Notes: generated by a model not told the origin, from the sequence alone. A DNA stretch of 64,000 bases from Enterobacteriaceae bacterium RIT691 (GCA_009668205.1 WJYM01000003.1:124001-188000); one strand, 5' to 3'. Shown: positions 1-9,450, counted from the first letter of the stretch. Made by a program: numbers and translations.

Positions 1-1129
1 CAGGGCTGTTGCGCAGATCTTTCGCTGCTTTCAGGCGGTCCACGGCTTCATCATTCTTTTTCTGCCCCAGTGAAATATCGGTGGCCAGATCGAGATACCA
101 GACATTCTGTGGGTTGGCGCTCAGCAGCGGCTGCAGCTGTTTGCTGGCCTCGGCGAAGTTGTCTTTCTGCATCGCCATCAGCGCGCGGCCATATTGTGCG
201 GCATGCTGCTCGCGAATATTGCCTTTCGCCCAGTTGTCGAGCAGGTCGGTGCCCAGCTGGTTTTGACCATTATTGTACATGCCCAGCACACGGGCTTTGG
301 CCATGTAGAAGTCTTCAGAGGACTGAACCACCACCGCGTGCATCTGATTCGCACGGTCGCGGGATTCTGACAGACGGCTTTCCGGTAACGGGTGCGTCAG
401 CAGCATTTCTGGCGGTTTGGATGAGTAGCGAGACTGATCCATCAACTTATCCATAAACTGTGGCATGCCCTGCGGATCAAATCCGGAGCGGGCCAGCACC
501 TGAATGCCGATGCGGTCCGCTTCTTCTTCATTCTGGCGGGTGAAGCTTATCAACCCCTGCTGGGTCCCGGCGAGCGTGCCGGTTAACGCGGCCATCCCGG
601 CCTGCGGACTGGCCATCGCCAGCAGAATCGAGCCGAGCGCACCAACCCAGGTCAGCGGCGCATTACGCTTCTGGTCTTCCATTGCACGCGCCAGGTGGCG
701 CTGGGTGACGTGTGAGATTTCGTGCGCCATGACGGAAGCCAGCTGGCTTTCGGTATCGGCATAGCGGAACAGGGCCGAGTGCAGCACGACGTTACCGCCA
801 AAGAAGGCGAAGGCGTTCAGCTCGTCGTTATTGATTAAAAAGAAATGAAACGGGGTTTTCACCGAGTTGGCGTGGGCAACCAGCCGCATTCCGAGTCCGT
901 TGACATACTGAACCAGCAGCGGATCGTTAATCAGCGGTGCGCTGCCGCGCAGCTGGCGAACGTAGTAGTCGCCCATTTGCATTTCCTGGCCGATGGAGAG
1001 CGTGCTTCCGGCAGTCGTGCCGATATCGGGAAGCGTATCGGTGGAATCCGCAAAGGCTGGCAGGGCCTGGCCCAGGGTTAAAGACGCAATCAGCGTCGCA
1101 ACCAGCGTTTTTTTTAACTGCCTGAACAT
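1..1129 (-). CDS. bepA: BepA, periplasmic metalloprotease/chaperone (5' part; C-terminus off window)
   Basis: BepA (formerly YfgC) is a periplasmic zinc protease and chaperone that promotes LptD maturation and degrades stalled outer-membrane proteins together with the BAM complex. About 376 of the usual 487 residues are visible. They show a signal peptide (start MFRQLKK, processed near AFA-DS), the M48 motif HEISH with H136, E137 and H140, the third zinc ligand in NEEEAD near residue 201, a THPLPESR motif near residue 246, and the beginning of the C-terminal TPR region, which the left edge cuts. The ATG at 1127-1129 matches the E. coli start. The gene is divergent from perM, as in E. coli, and has a good sigma-E promoter upstream. 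Identification by recalled family similarity is strong. Confidence 0.96.
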   Translation of the reverse strand, partial: MFRQLKKTLVATLIASLTLGQALPAFADSTDTLPDIGTTAGSTLSIGQEMQMGDYYVRQLRGSAPLINDPLLVQYVNGLGMRLVAHANSVKTPFHFFLINNDELNAFAFFGGNVVLHSALFRYADTESQLASVMAHEISHVTQRHLARAMEDQKRNAPLTWVGALGSILLAMASPQAGMAALTGTLAGTQQGLISFTRQNEEEADRIGIQVLARSGFDPQGMPQFMDKLMDQSRYSSKPPEMLLTHPLPESRLSESRDRANQMHAVVVQSSEDFYMAKARVLGMYNNGQNQLGTDLLDNWAKGNIREQHAAQYGRALMAMQKDNFAEASKQLQPLLSANPQNVWYLDLATDISLGQKKNDEAVDRLKAAKDLRNSP

Positions 1130-1157
1130 AGCTCGATCCTGTCTGTTGGTTTGCCAG

Positions 1158-1185
1158 TTTGACCGACGACGCTGCATAACGTTCC
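1158..1185 (-). promoter_or_regulatory. Probable sigma-E promoter of bepA
   Basis: Read on the minus strand there is GGAACGT (-35, at 1179-1185), a 16-base spacer and TCAAA (-10, at 1158-1162). This is very close to the sigma-E pattern GGAACTT-N16-TCAAA. It lies about 30 bases upstream of the bepA ATG. bepA is a known sigma-E regulon member in E. coli, so motif and gene agree. Transcription itself is inferred. Confidence 0.75.
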
Positions 1186-1350
1186 ACTGTCGGCTGCCCT
1201 GGCAGTGTATCTTTCTGTGACATACTTGAAAACGCCCTTGCGCGACTTTTGCTGTCGGGTGCGCAGAGGGTGAAAAAGCGGAGTCTTTTTAGTGACATTT
1301 AGATACACTCCGCAAGGGCCCATTGCCCGCCAACAGGGAACGGTGTTGTT

Positions 1351-2415
1351 ATGCTCGAAATGTTAATCCAGTGGTACCGCCGACGCTTCAGCGACCCAGA
1401 AGCGATAGCGCTGCTGGTCATTCTGCTTGCCGGATTCGGTATCCTTTTCTTCTTCAGTGGCCTGCTGGCTCCCTTGCTGGTGGCGATTGTGCTGGCTTAC
1501 CTGCTCGAATGGCCTACCGCCCGGCTGGAGCGTATCGGCTGCTCGCGGCCCTGGGCCTCCTCGATTGTCCTGATCCTGTTCGTCGGCGTTTTAATGTTGA
1601 TGTCGTTCGTGGTGATGCCCGTGGCCTGGCAGCAGGGCATGAACCTGATTCGCGATATGCCAGGCATGCTCAATAAGCTGTCGGATTATGCGGCGACGCT
1701 GCCTCGCCGATACCCGGCGTTGGTCGATGCAGGCATCATTGATGCGATGGCAGAAAACATGCGCAGTCGGATGCTGGGCATGGGGGATTCGGTGGTGAAA
1801 TATTCCCTGGCGTCGCTGGTCGGCCTGTTGACGATTGCGGTCTATCTGGTTCTGGTGCCGCTGATGGTGTTCTTCCTCGTCAAAGATAAAGACCAAATGC
1901 TGAATGCCGTGCGTCGCGTACTGCCGCGTAACCGTGGGCTGGCGGGGCAGGTGTGGACAGAAATGAACCAACAAATCACCAATTATATCCGCGGCAAAGT
2001 GCTGGAAATGGTGGTGGTTGGCGTTGCCACCTGGATTGGTTTCCTGATGTTTGGCCTCAACTATTCGCTGCTGCTGGCGGTGCTGGTCGGGCTTTCGGTG
2101 CTGATCCCCTACATTGGTGCGTTTGTGGTGACCATCCCGGTGGTGGGCGTGGCGCTGTTCCAGTTTGGCCTCGGAACGGAATTCTGGAGCCTGTTCGCCG
2201 TCTATCTGATTATCCAGGGGCTGGATGGCAACCTGCTGGTGCCGGTACTGTTCTCAGAAGCGGTGAACCTGCACCCTCTGGTGATCATCCTTTCGGTGGT
2301 GATTTTCGGGGGGCTATGGGGCTTCTGGGGGGTGTTCTTCGCCATTCCTTTGGCGACGCTTATCAAAGCGGTGGTTCATGCGTGGCCGGACAGCCCGGCG
2401 CTCGAAGAGTCCTGA
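1351..2415 (+). CDS. perM: PerM, AI-2E family inner-membrane permease
   Basis: A polytopic inner-membrane protein of the AI-2E/PerM (UPF0118) family, 354 residues against 353 in E. coli. Members are proposed transporters or exporters; the substrate of PerM is not firmly established. Hydrophobic segments lie near residues 20-50, 66-90 and 155-180, and several more between 215 and 340. The family's long soluble loop lies at about 95-150. The start at MLEMLIQWYRRR matches the family. It is divergent from bepA. The next gene, the CdaR-like regulator, begins 18 bases after the stop, so read-through into the glycerate cassette is possible, although perM itself belongs to the conserved core. Confidence 0.93.
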   Translation: MLEMLIQWYRRRFSDPEAIALLVILLAGFGILFFFSGLLAPLLVAIVLAYLLEWPTARLERIGCSRPWASSIVLILFVGVLMLMSFVVMPVAWQQGMNLIRDMPGMLNKLSDYAATLPRRYPALVDAGIIDAMAENMRSRMLGMGDSVVKYSLASLVGLLTIAVYLVLVPLMVFFLVKDKDQMLNAVRRVLPRNRGLAGQVWTEMNQQITNYIRGKVLEMVVVGVATWIGFLMFGLNYSLLLAVLVGLSVLIPYIGAFVVTIPVVGVALFQFGLGTEFWSLFAVYLIIQGLDGNLLVPVLFSEAVNLHPLVIILSVVIFGGLWGFWGVFFAIPLATLIKAVVHAWPDSPALEES

Positions 2416-2433
2416 CGGAGCAAGCGGCACAAG

Positions 2434-3621
2434 ATGAAGAAGCAGTATCTGAAAGAATATACCGCAAAGCAGATTGTGCAGCGGGCGATGAAAATCATTC
2501 CCTGGTCGGTCAACGTGATGGATGAACATGGGATTATCATCGCCTCCGGTGAGCCGTCGCGCCTGCGTCAACGCCACGAAGGGGCGATTCTGGCCCTGAA
2601 AGATAACCGGGTGGTGGAGATAGATTCTGCCACCGCCAATCAGCTTAAAGGGGTGAAGCCGGGTATCAATCTGCCTATCTCGTTTCACGGGCAACTGATT
2701 GGCGTGTTGGGTATTACCGGCGAACCCGATGAGGTGCGTTCCTATGCTGAACTGGTGAAAATGGCCTCCGAGCTGGTCATCGAGCATATGGTGCTGATTG
2801 AGCAGAAAGAGTGGGATAAACGGTATCGCGAAGATCTCATCAATCAGCTGATCATGCGTGAACCTCCCGCTGAGGCGCTGCAGGCGATGGTCTCTTATCT
2901 CGGCATCGATCTTCAGCTTCCCCGCGTGGTGGTGATTATTGAATTGCGCCAGCCGGATCGGGAAGCGCTGCGCAATCTGTTGGATTACTTCGAAAACCGT
3001 GCCCGCGATCACCTCGTCACTTTTACCGACTTCAACGAACTGATCATCATCAAACCCATCCCCCTTAAACAGGGCGTCTGGGATTTGCAGCAGGAGCAGC
3101 GCGACCTGCAGAACTTTAAATCCTGGGCCAGCTCATCGGGATTCAGCCGGATTGTGGTGGGCGGTTTCTTCCCGGGCGAAACCGGGTTGCACCGTTCATG
3201 GCAGACGGCGAAGGCCACCCAGGCGATGGTGAAAAGGCAGAAGGTGAAAAACCAGTATGTGTTCTATCACGACTACGCGTTGCCCGCGCTGCTGAGCGAG
3301 GTGTCCGACAGCTGGCAGGCGCAGGAGCTGTCGCATTTGTGGATGCAGCTTCAGGACCACGACAGCAAAGGCGTACTGCAGGCGACGCTGCGGGTGTGGT
3401 TTGAACAGAACTGTGAACTTTCTCAAACCGCGAAGCAATTGCATATCCACGTCAATACGCTGCGCTACCGTTTGCAGCGCTGTGAATCGATTCTTCAAAT
3501 TAAAATCAATGACTTAAAAAGTATTCTTTGGTTATACATCGGCATGCAGATGCAAACGGAAACTGTAGGTTCACACAATTTTACCGCGACTGAAACCGCC
3601 AAAGTTCGTCAAAAGCGCTAA
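2434..3621 (+). CDS. CdaR-type sugar-diacid/glycerate regulator
   Basis: A 395-residue regulator of the CdaR (SdaR) family, which in E. coli activates galactarate, glucarate and glycerate genes in response to diacids or glycerate. The N-terminal sugar-diacid recognition domain (about 1-135) contains INLPI...GVLGITGEP, typical of the family. The C-terminal PucR-type helix-turn-helix (about 330-385) contains the conserved HIHVNTLRYRLQR stretch. An SD-like GGAG precedes the ATG. It sits directly before a GntP-type permease and a glycerate kinase, the set that CdaR controls elsewhere, so it is probably their activator. It is a paralogue and not necessarily E. coli cdaR itself, so I give no symbol. 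Its last 30 residues are longer than in CdaR and low in similarity. Confidence 0.88.
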   Translation: MKKQYLKEYTAKQIVQRAMKIIPWSVNVMDEHGIIIASGEPSRLRQRHEGAILALKDNRVVEIDSATANQLKGVKPGINLPISFHGQLIGVLGITGEPDEVRSYAELVKMASELVIEHMVLIEQKEWDKRYREDLINQLIMREPPAEALQAMVSYLGIDLQLPRVVVIIELRQPDREALRNLLDYFENRARDHLVTFTDFNELIIIKPIPLKQGVWDLQQEQRDLQNFKSWASSSGFSRIVVGGFFPGETGLHRSWQTAKATQAMVKRQKVKNQYVFYHDYALPALLSEVSDSWQAQELSHLWMQLQDHDSKGVLQATLRVWFEQNCELSQTAKQLHIHVNTLRYRLQRCESILQIKINDLKSILWLYIGMQMQTETVGSHNFTATETAKVRQKR

Positions 3622-3678
3622 CTCTTTCCCTTCAGGCTTTTCCCATACTGCGCCGGTACCTTACAAGGAGGCGCTACA

Positions 3679-4947
3679 ATGACGTCCATCTCTACGCTAG
3701 GAGCTATCGCCGCGCTGGTGGTAGCTATTTTATTGATTTTGCGAAAGGTTTCTCCCGCTTACGGCATGATGGCCGGGGCGCTGATCGGCGGGCTGATTGG
3801 CGGTGCGGATCTGGTGGAAACGGTCAAACTGATGGTGACCGGTGCGCAGGGGATCACCAACGCCGTGCTGCGTATTCTGGCTGCCGGTGTGTTGGCTGGC
3901 GTACTGATTGAATCCGGTGCCGCCAATACCATCGCTGAAACGGTGGTTAAAAAAGTCGGGGAAACCCGTGCGCTGCTGGCGCTGGCGATTGCCACCATGT
4001 GCCTGACGGCGGTCGGCGTCTTTGTCGACGTGGCGGTGATTACGGTGGCACCGATTGCGCTGTCTGTGGCGCACCGCGCGGGCTTATCGAAAACGGCGAT
4101 TTTGCTGGCGATGATTGGCGGGGGGAAAGCGGGTAACGTGATGTCGCCAAACCCGAACGCCATTGCGGCGGCGGATGCGTTCCACGTGCCGCTGACCTCC
4201 GTCATGATGGCGGGGATCATTCCGGGCTTGTTTGGCCTGGTGATGGCCTATTTTCTGGCCAAAAAGCTGAGCCGTAAAGGCACGATGGTCATGCCGGAAG
4301 AGGTGGTGACGCAAAGTTCTCATGCCGGACAGCCAGGATTCCTGGTTTCGGTCAGCGCACCGCTGGTGGCCATTATTCTGCTCTCTCTGCGCCCGATTGC
4401 CGGTATCAACATTGATCCGCTGATTGCGCTGCCGGTGGGTGGGCTTATCGGTGCGGTGCTGATGGGCCGCGCAGGCCAGGCCAACCACTATATGGTCGCC
4501 GGACTGACCCGTATGGCACCGGTGGCGATCATGCTGTTAGGCACCGGGACGCTCGCCGGAATCATTGCTAACTCCGAACTGAAAGATGTCCTGATCCACG
4601 GCCTGACGGCGTCCGGACTGCCAGCGTGGGTGCTGGCTCCGGTATCGGGTGCAATCATGTCGATGGCAACAGCCTCCACGACGGCAGGGACGGCGGTCGC
4701 CTCCAGCGTCTTTGCTCCAACGCTGATGGAACTCGGCGTGTCTGCCCTGGCGGGAGCTGCGATGATCCATGCGGGTGCGACGGTCCTCGATCACCTTCCA
4801 CACGGCAGTTTCTTCCATGCAACGGGCGGGAGCGTCAACATGCAGATCCGTGAACGCCTGAAGGTAATGCCTTATGAGACGCTGGTGGGCTTCACCATCG
4901 CCGTCATGTCCACCCTGATGTTTGGCGTCTTTGGATTCGCAGGATAA
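3679..4947 (+). CDS. GntP-family permease (probable glycerate/gluconate-type importer)
   Basis: A 422-residue inner-membrane permease of the GntP family, which imports gluconate, fructuronate, glycerate and related sugar acids by proton symport. Nearly the whole protein is hydrophobic, consistent with 12-14 membrane spans. It has the glycine-rich family stretches MMAGALIGGLIGG near residue 30 and IGGGKAGNVMSPNPNAIAAA near 145. A strong ribosome-binding site AAGGAGG lies 7 bases upstream of the ATG. The stop is 2 bases before the glycerate-kinase start, so the two are cotranscribed and probably translationally coupled. The downstream kinase suggests glycerate as substrate; this is inferred from context. 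Confidence 0.9.
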   Translation: MTSISTLGAIAALVVAILLILRKVSPAYGMMAGALIGGLIGGADLVETVKLMVTGAQGITNAVLRILAAGVLAGVLIESGAANTIAETVVKKVGETRALLALAIATMCLTAVGVFVDVAVITVAPIALSVAHRAGLSKTAILLAMIGGGKAGNVMSPNPNAIAAADAFHVPLTSVMMAGIIPGLFGLVMAYFLAKKLSRKGTMVMPEEVVTQSSHAGQPGFLVSVSAPLVAIILLSLRPIAGINIDPLIALPVGGLIGAVLMGRAGQANHYMVAGLTRMAPVAIMLLGTGTLAGIIANSELKDVLIHGLTASGLPAWVLAPVSGAIMSMATASTTAGTAVASSVFAPTLMELGVSALAGAAMIHAGATVLDHLPHGSFFHATGGSVNMQIRERLKVMPYETLVGFTIAVMSTLMFGVFGFAG

Positions 4948-4949
4948 CG

Positions 4950-6095
4950 ATGATGAAAATTGTGATTGCACCTGATTCATTTAAAGAGAGCCTGTCGGCG
5001 CTGAATGTGGCGCGAGCCATTGAAGAGGGCTTCCGCCAGATCTACCCGCAGGCTGAATATGTGACCGTGCCAATGGCCGATGGCGGCGAAGGGACGGTGG
5101 AATCGATGGTGGAGGCAAGTGAAGGTCACTATCGGTTCACTGACGTCATGGGACCGTTGGGAGAAACCGTCAGCGCCCGCTGGGGTGTGATGGGCGATGG
5201 GCGTACGGCTATCATTGAAATGGCCGCCGCATCCGGGCTGCATTACGTGGCTCCCGAACTGCGTAACCCGCTGAATACCACCAGTTTCGGGACCGGGGAG
5301 CTTATCGTGGCCGCGCTGGAATCCGGCGTGGAACGCATTATCCTCGGTATCGGCGGCAGCGCCACGAATGACGGTGGCGCAGGCATGATGCAGGCGCTCG
5401 GGGCCGGGCTTTTTGATGCGAAGGACAACGCGCTGGCTCACTGCGGTGGGGCGCTGGAAAAACTGGCGCGCATTGACCTCAGCACGCTGCATCCGCGGCT
5501 GGCTGAAGTGACAATCACCGTCGCCTGCGATGTGAATAATCCGCTTTGTGGGGCTAACGGGGCCTCGGCCGTGTTCGGCCCACAGAAAGGGGCGACGCCC
5601 GAAATGGTCAGGCATCTGGATGCTGTGCTCGAAAACTGGGGGGTTATGATGCTTCAAACCACCGGACGCGATGTGCGTCAGGTGCCGGGTGCCGGTGCGG
5701 CGGGCGGTATGGGGGCTGCGCTGGTAGGATTGCTCAGTGCCCGACTGCAGCCCGGGGTGGAGATCGTGGTGGACGCGCTGGCGCTGGAAGATCATGTCAA
5801 AGACGCGACGCTGGTTATCACCGGGGAAGGGCGGCTCGACAGCCAGAGCATCTGCGGTAAAACGCCAATCGGTGTGGCGAACGTGGCGAAGAAACATCAT
5901 AAGCCCGTCATTGCGCTGGCCGGTGGCTTAAAGGACGATCACCAGGTGGTGTACGAGCATGGGCTGGATGCTGCTTTTGCTATCCTGCCGGGCATCGTCA
6001 CGTTGCCGCAGGCACTGGAACAGGCGCATGCCAACCTGAAGCTCACCGCACGGAATGTGGCGGCGGTGTGGAAGATGGCACAGCAGGCAAAATAG
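4950..6095 (+). CDS. Glycerate 2-kinase (GarK/GlxK type)
   Basis: A type I glycerate kinase that phosphorylates D-glycerate to 2-phosphoglycerate with ATP, the last step of galactarate, glucarate and glyoxylate catabolism before glycolysis. The 381 residues match GarK/GlxK in length and motifs: KIVIAPDSFKESLSA at the N-terminus, ADGGEGT near residue 45, SFGTGEL near 112, GIGGSATNDGG near 133, FGPQKGATPEM near 210 and VITGEGRLDSQ near 290. There are two tandem ATGs (4950 and 4953); E. coli homologues correspond to the second. It is last in the cdaR-like/gntP-like/kinase cassette lying between perM and bcp, a position that has no such genes in E. coli. GarK and GlxK cannot be separated by eye. 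Confidence 0.94.
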   Translation: MMKIVIAPDSFKESLSALNVARAIEEGFRQIYPQAEYVTVPMADGGEGTVESMVEASEGHYRFTDVMGPLGETVSARWGVMGDGRTAIIEMAAASGLHYVAPELRNPLNTTSFGTGELIVAALESGVERIILGIGGSATNDGGAGMMQALGAGLFDAKDNALAHCGGALEKLARIDLSTLHPRLAEVTITVACDVNNPLCGANGASAVFGPQKGATPEMVRHLDAVLENWGVMMLQTTGRDVRQVPGAGAAGGMGAALVGLLSARLQPGVEIVVDALALEDHVKDATLVITGEGRLDSQSICGKTPIGVANVAKKHHKPVIALAGGLKDDHQVVYEHGLDAAFAILPGIVTLPQALEQAHANLKLTARNVAAVWKMAQQAK

Positions 6096-6101
6096 CGGTT
6101 A

Positions 6102-6190
6102 ATTGCCGGGTAGCGCTTCGCTAACCCGGCCTACAGCAGGCATCGACACTAAATTCACAGGCCGGGTAAGGCGAAGCCGCCACCCGGCAA
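6102..6190. repeat. REP/BIME repeat pair
   Basis: Two inverted REP-type sequences, one at 6103-6137 (core gccgggtagcgcttcgctaa) and one at 6158-6189 (gccgggtaaggcgaagccgc), separated by a short linker. They form the usual enterobacterial BIME between convergent genes. They lie just after the glycerate kinase stop. Confidence 0.85.
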
Positions 6191-6212
6191 TGTCTCACCC
6201 AAAAGCAGAAAC

Positions 6213-6240
6213 AAAAAACCGCCCCTCGGGGCGGTTTTGC
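6213..6240. terminator. Bidirectional rho-independent terminator
   Basis: AAAACCGCCCC and GGGGCGGTTTT flank a very short TC loop, with A-runs and T-runs on the two sides. This suits termination of both the glycerate cassette (plus) and bcp (minus). Confidence 0.9.
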
Positions 6241-6242
6241 TA

Positions 6243-6713
6243 TCAGGCGTTCTCTTTCACCCAGTTCAGCACGATGTCGTGGTGATTGCTGGTTTTGAAG
6301 TCGTCGAACACGTGCTCAACCTTACCGTTCCCGTCCAGCAGGAAGCTGATACGGTGGATCCCGTCGTAGGTTTTGCCCATAAAGGACTTCTCACCCCAGA
6401 CGCCAAACTGCTCGCAGACCTGATGGTCTTCGTCAGAAAGCAGGGTAAAGTTCAGCAGTTCTTTTTCCGCGAAACGGGAGAGTTTTTCCGGTTTGTCGGT
6501 GCTGATCCCCAGCACTTCAACACCCGCTTTCTTTAACTCGTCCATATTGTCGCGTAAGCCGCAGGCTTGTACGGTACAGCCCGGTGTCATGGCTTTCGGA
6601 TAGAAATAAACCAGAACTCGCTGTCCCTGGAAGTCGGTTAAATTTACTTGCTCGCCGTCTTGATCGGCCAGGCTAAATTTCGGTGCGATATCACCGGCTT
6701 TCAGTGGGGTCAT
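6243..6713 (-). CDS. bcp: Bcp, thiol peroxidase (peroxiredoxin)
   Basis: Thioredoxin-dependent peroxiredoxin of the Bcp/PrxQ class, reducing hydrogen peroxide and organic hydroperoxides in the cytoplasm. The 156 residues equal the E. coli length. The peroxidatic cysteine C46 sits in MTPGCTVQACGLRDN and the probable resolving cysteine is C51, five residues later, the atypical 2-Cys arrangement of PrxQ. It starts 2 bases after the gcvR stop, so gcvR-bcp form one transcript as in E. coli. It is followed by the bidirectional terminator. Confidence 0.97.
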   Translation of the reverse strand: MTPLKAGDIAPKFSLADQDGEQVNLTDFQGQRVLVYFYPKAMTPGCTVQACGLRDNMDELKKAGVEVLGISTDKPEKLSRFAEKELLNFTLLSDEDHQVCEQFGVWGEKSFMGKTYDGIHRISFLLDGNGKVEHVFDDFKTSNHHDIVLNWVKENA

Positions 6714-6715
6714 TA

Positions 6716-7285
6716 CTAAACTCCATCGTGTTCATCATGCTGTGAATAATTGACTATGTTTATACTGCCTTGAGCTTTCAATTCTGTACACAGCTCTTTA
6801 AAGGCTTGTTCGATATTTGCCGCATTTTGCGACGCCGGGCTGTGGGCGGTTATCTGAATAAACAGCTGTGCGATATCTTCCTGTGTGCCCGGCTGAGTTC
6901 GGGAAACCAGCTCGGCGATGTTCATATCACAGGCGTCAAACAGGCCGGTGAAACGTTCGATAATATGCGGTGAATCAGGGACTTCCACCTGTACCCAGAC
7001 GGTAGATGGCAGTGCCACACGCGGGCGCGCGGTGGTCCGCTTCATCACAATCAACAGATCCAGTTCGGCCCCTTTCAATGGCAGCGTAGACTCAATCAGG
7101 GTGATGGCATTCCAGCTACCGGAAAGCAGCATGATGAAGGTGAACTCATCGCCGAGCATCGCCAGGCGGCTGTCTTCAATGTTACAGCCACAGCTACTGA
7201 CGTGACGGGTGATAGTGTTCACGATACCCGGGCGGTCAGCGCCCAGTGCAGTAATCACCAGATAATGATGTAAGGAGGCTGTCAA
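6716..7285 (-). CDS. gcvR: GcvR, glycine cleavage regulatory protein (TTG start)
   Basis: GcvR binds GcvA and keeps the glycine cleavage operon off when glycine is low. The protein has two ACT domains (about 5-85 and 90-175), with YLVITALGADRPGIVN opening the first. I choose a TTG start at 7283-7285, giving 189 residues that align end to end with the E. coli protein (TLSSQHYLVI against TASLHHYLVI). AAAGGAAGA lies 7 bases upstream as a ribosome-binding site. An in-frame ATG at 7351 would add 22 residues absent from the family. It is divergent from dapA and coupled to bcp downstream. Confidence 0.93.
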   Translation of the reverse strand: MTASLHHYLVITALGADRPGIVNTITRHVSSCGCNIEDSRLAMLGDEFTFIMLLSGSWNAITLIESTLPLKGAELDLLIVMKRTTARPRVALPSTVWVQVEVPDSPHIIERFTGLFDACDMNIAELVSRTQPGTQEDIAQLFIQITAHSPASQNAANIEQAFKELCTELKAQGSINIVNYSQHDEHDGV

Positions 7286-7436
7286 ACCTGTTCTTCCTTT
7301 GAAAAGGGGCGTTATGACTAGGAAAGCATAAAAAAAACCGGCATACAACATCCTGAGTGTCCTGGGTCTCTTGCTTTTATCACAGTACCAAACGTACCAT
7401 TGAGACTCTTGTCAGCACCCGCACTGAGGATGGCCC

Positions 7437-8315
7437 ATGTTCACGGGAAGTATTGTTGCGCTTGTCACGCCGATGGATGAAAAAGGTCAGGTTGACCGCT
7501 CCAGTCTAAAGAAACTGATTGATTATCATGTCGCCAACGGAACGTCGGCGATTGTCTCGGTAGGGACCACCGGTGAATCTGCCACCCTGAGCCACGATGA
7601 GCATGGCGACGTGGTGATGATGACCGTCGAACTCGCTGATGGCCGAATTCCAGTGATTGCCGGCACGGGCGCTAACGCGACCGCAGAAGCGATCAGCCTG
7701 ACCCAGCGCTTTAATAACAGCGGTATTGTCGGTTGCCTGACGGTGACCCCGTACTACAACCGCCCGACGCAGGAAGGGCTGTTCCAGCACTTCAAAGCGA
7801 TTGCGGAACATACTGATCTGCCACAGATTCTGTATAATGTGCCGTCGCGTACCGGTTGTGACATGCTGCCGGAAACGGTGGGTCGCCTTGCCGAAATCAA
7901 AAATATTATCGGGATCAAGGAAGCCACAGGGAACTTAAGTCGTGTTCACCAGATCAAAGAGCTGGTTTCAGACGACTTTATTCTGCTGAGTGGCGATGAC
8001 GCCACTGCACTCGACTTTATGCAGCTCGGTGGCCACGGGGTGATTTCCGTCACCACTAACGTAGCCGCGCGCGACATGGCAGAAATGTGTAAACTGGCAG
8101 CCGCCGGACGCTTCGAAGAAGCCCGCGCGATTAACCAGCGTCTGATGCCGTTGCACAATAAATTATTTGTCGAACCCAATCCGATCCCGGTGAAATGGGC
8201 CTGTAAGGAATTGGGACTTGTAGCGACCGATACGCTGCGCTTACCGATGACGCCGATCACCGCCCATGGCCGTGATGTGGTGGCATCCGCGCTGAAGCAT
8301 GCCGGTTTGCTGTAA
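7437..8315 (+). CDS. dapA: DapA, 4-hydroxy-tetrahydrodipicolinate synthase
   Basis: Condenses pyruvate with aspartate semialdehyde, the first committed step towards diaminopimelate and lysine. The 292 residues equal the E. coli length. The Schiff-base lysine is K161 in [10 protein letters not shown]133 lies in YNVPSRTG, and the GTTGES motif is near residue 43. It starts a cluster with bamC: the bamC ATG is 16 bases after the dapA stop. In E. coli the enzyme is a lysine-inhibited homotetramer. Identity is essentially certain. Confidence 0.98.
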   Translation: MFTGSIVALVTPMDEKGQVDRSSLKKLIDYHVANGTSAIVSVGTTGESATLSHDEHGDVVMMTVELADGRIPVIAGTGANATAEAISLTQRFNNSGIVGCLTVTPYYNRPTQEGLFQHFKAIAEHTDLPQILYNVPSRTGCDMLPETVGRLAEIKNIIGIKEATGNLSRVHQIKELVSDDFILLSGDDATALDFMQLGGHGVISVTTNVAARDMAEMCKLAAAGRFEEARAINQRLMPLHNKLFVEPNPIPVKWACKELGLVATDTLRLPMTPITAHGRDVVASALKHAGLL

Positions 8316-8331
8316 AGTTTAGGGAGATTTG

Positions 8332-9339
8332 ATGGCTTACTCAGTACAGAAGTCGCAGCTGGCAAAGGTTGCGAGCGTTTCACTTATAATGCTCCTCGCA
8401 GCCTGTAGTTCCGATTCGCGCTATAAGCGCCAGGTGAGCGGAGACGAAGCCTATCTGGAGGCGGCTCCGCTTTCTGAACTGCATGCGCCAGCCGGGATGA
8501 TCCTGCCAATTCAGAATGGCGACTACAACATTCCGGTTGCCAGAGGCGACGGTGCCACGGGTAAAGCGTTGGACATTCGTCCTCCTGCACAGCCGCTGGC
8601 GCTGGTTTCCGGTGCCCGTACGCAGTTTACCGGTGATACCGCCACGCTGATGGTGGAAAGTGGTCGTAGCGGCAACCTGTGGCCGCAGGTGGTGAGCATT
8701 GTTCAGGCGAAGAACTACACCATCGACAAGCGCGATGATGCGTCGCAGTCTCTGACCACCGACTGGGTACAGTGGAACCGTCTTGATGAAGACCAGCAGT
8801 ATCGCGGTCGCTATCAGATCTCCGTGAAGCCGCAGGGTTATCAGCAGGCTGTGGTGGTGAAACTGCTGAACCTTGAGCAGGGTGGCAAACCTGTTGCGGA
8901 TGCCGCGTCCATGCAGCGTTATAGCGCAGAAATGCTGAACGTTATCTCCGCAGGCCTGAATACCAACGCCACGAATGCGCAGAACTCCGCACAAAACCAC
9001 GAAGGCGCGACCTTCGACGTGCAGAGCGCAGCGGATGACACCGGTCTGCCAATGCTGGTGGTACGTGCACCGTTCAACCAGGTATGGCAACGTCTGCCGG
9101 ATGCGATGGGCAAAATCGGCATGAAAGTGACCGACAGCACCCGTTCTCAGGGCAGCATGACGGTGAGCTATAAGCCGCAGTCCAATGTCGATTCCAGCCT
9201 CACCTCTGGCGACTATAAACTGCAGGTCGGCGACCTCGATAACCGCACCAGTCTGCAGTTTATCGATCCGAAAGGTCACACGCTGACTCAGTCGCAAAAC
9301 GACTCACTGGTTTCCGCCTTCCAGTCCGCGTTGAAATAA
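8332..9339 (+). CDS. bamC: BamC, BAM complex lipoprotein
   Basis: BamC (NlpB) is an outer-membrane lipoprotein subunit of the beta-barrel assembly machinery; its N-terminal lariat binds BamD. I start at the ATG giving [12 protein letters not shown], preceded by AGGGAG; a TTG three bases earlier is less likely. The lipobox LLAACSS places the lipidated cysteine at residue 25. Two helix-grip domains follow (roughly 100-215 and 225-335). At 335 residues it is slightly shorter than E. coli (344), through a gap near residue 285 where the E. coli QELGASDPG stretch is missing. It is cotranscribed with dapA. Confidence 0.96.
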   Translation: MAYSVQKSQLAKVASVSLIMLLAACSSDSRYKRQVSGDEAYLEAAPLSELHAPAGMILPIQNGDYNIPVARGDGATGKALDIRPPAQPLALVSGARTQFTGDTATLMVESGRSGNLWPQVVSIVQAKNYTIDKRDDASQSLTTDWVQWNRLDEDQQYRGRYQISVKPQGYQQAVVVKLLNLEQGGKPVADAASMQRYSAEMLNVISAGLNTNATNAQNSAQNHEGATFDVQSAADDTGLPMLVVRAPFNQVWQRLPDAMGKIGMKVTDSTRSQGSMTVSYKPQSNVDSSLTSGDYKLQVGDLDNRTSLQFIDPKGHTLTQSQNDSLVSAFQSALK

Positions 9340-9347
9340 GAAATATC

Positions 9348-9375
9348 AGGGTCAGAGTCATCTGGCCCTTTTTTC
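9348..9375 (+). terminator. dapA-bamC terminator
   Basis: Stem AGGGTCAGA / TCTGGCCCT with a GTCA loop and one G-T pair, followed by a run of T. It directly precedes the purC promoter elements. Confidence 0.85.
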
Positions 9376-9378
9376 TGA

Positions 9379-9400
9379 TATGATACGCAAACGTGTGCGT
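9379..9400 (+). promoter_or_regulatory. purC -10 box and PurR operator
   Basis: TATGAT at 9379-9384 is a good -10 hexamer. It is immediately followed by ACGCAAACGTGTGCGT at 9385-9400, a near-perfect PurR box (consensus ACGCAAACGTTTGCGT) placed over the transcription start. PurR with hypoxanthine or guanine would repress purC here, as known in E. coli. Confidence 0.88.
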
Positions 9401-9450
9401 ACGCAGAAAAACCCATTTTTTGTCTAATATCCTGACCGGAGTATTGAAAG

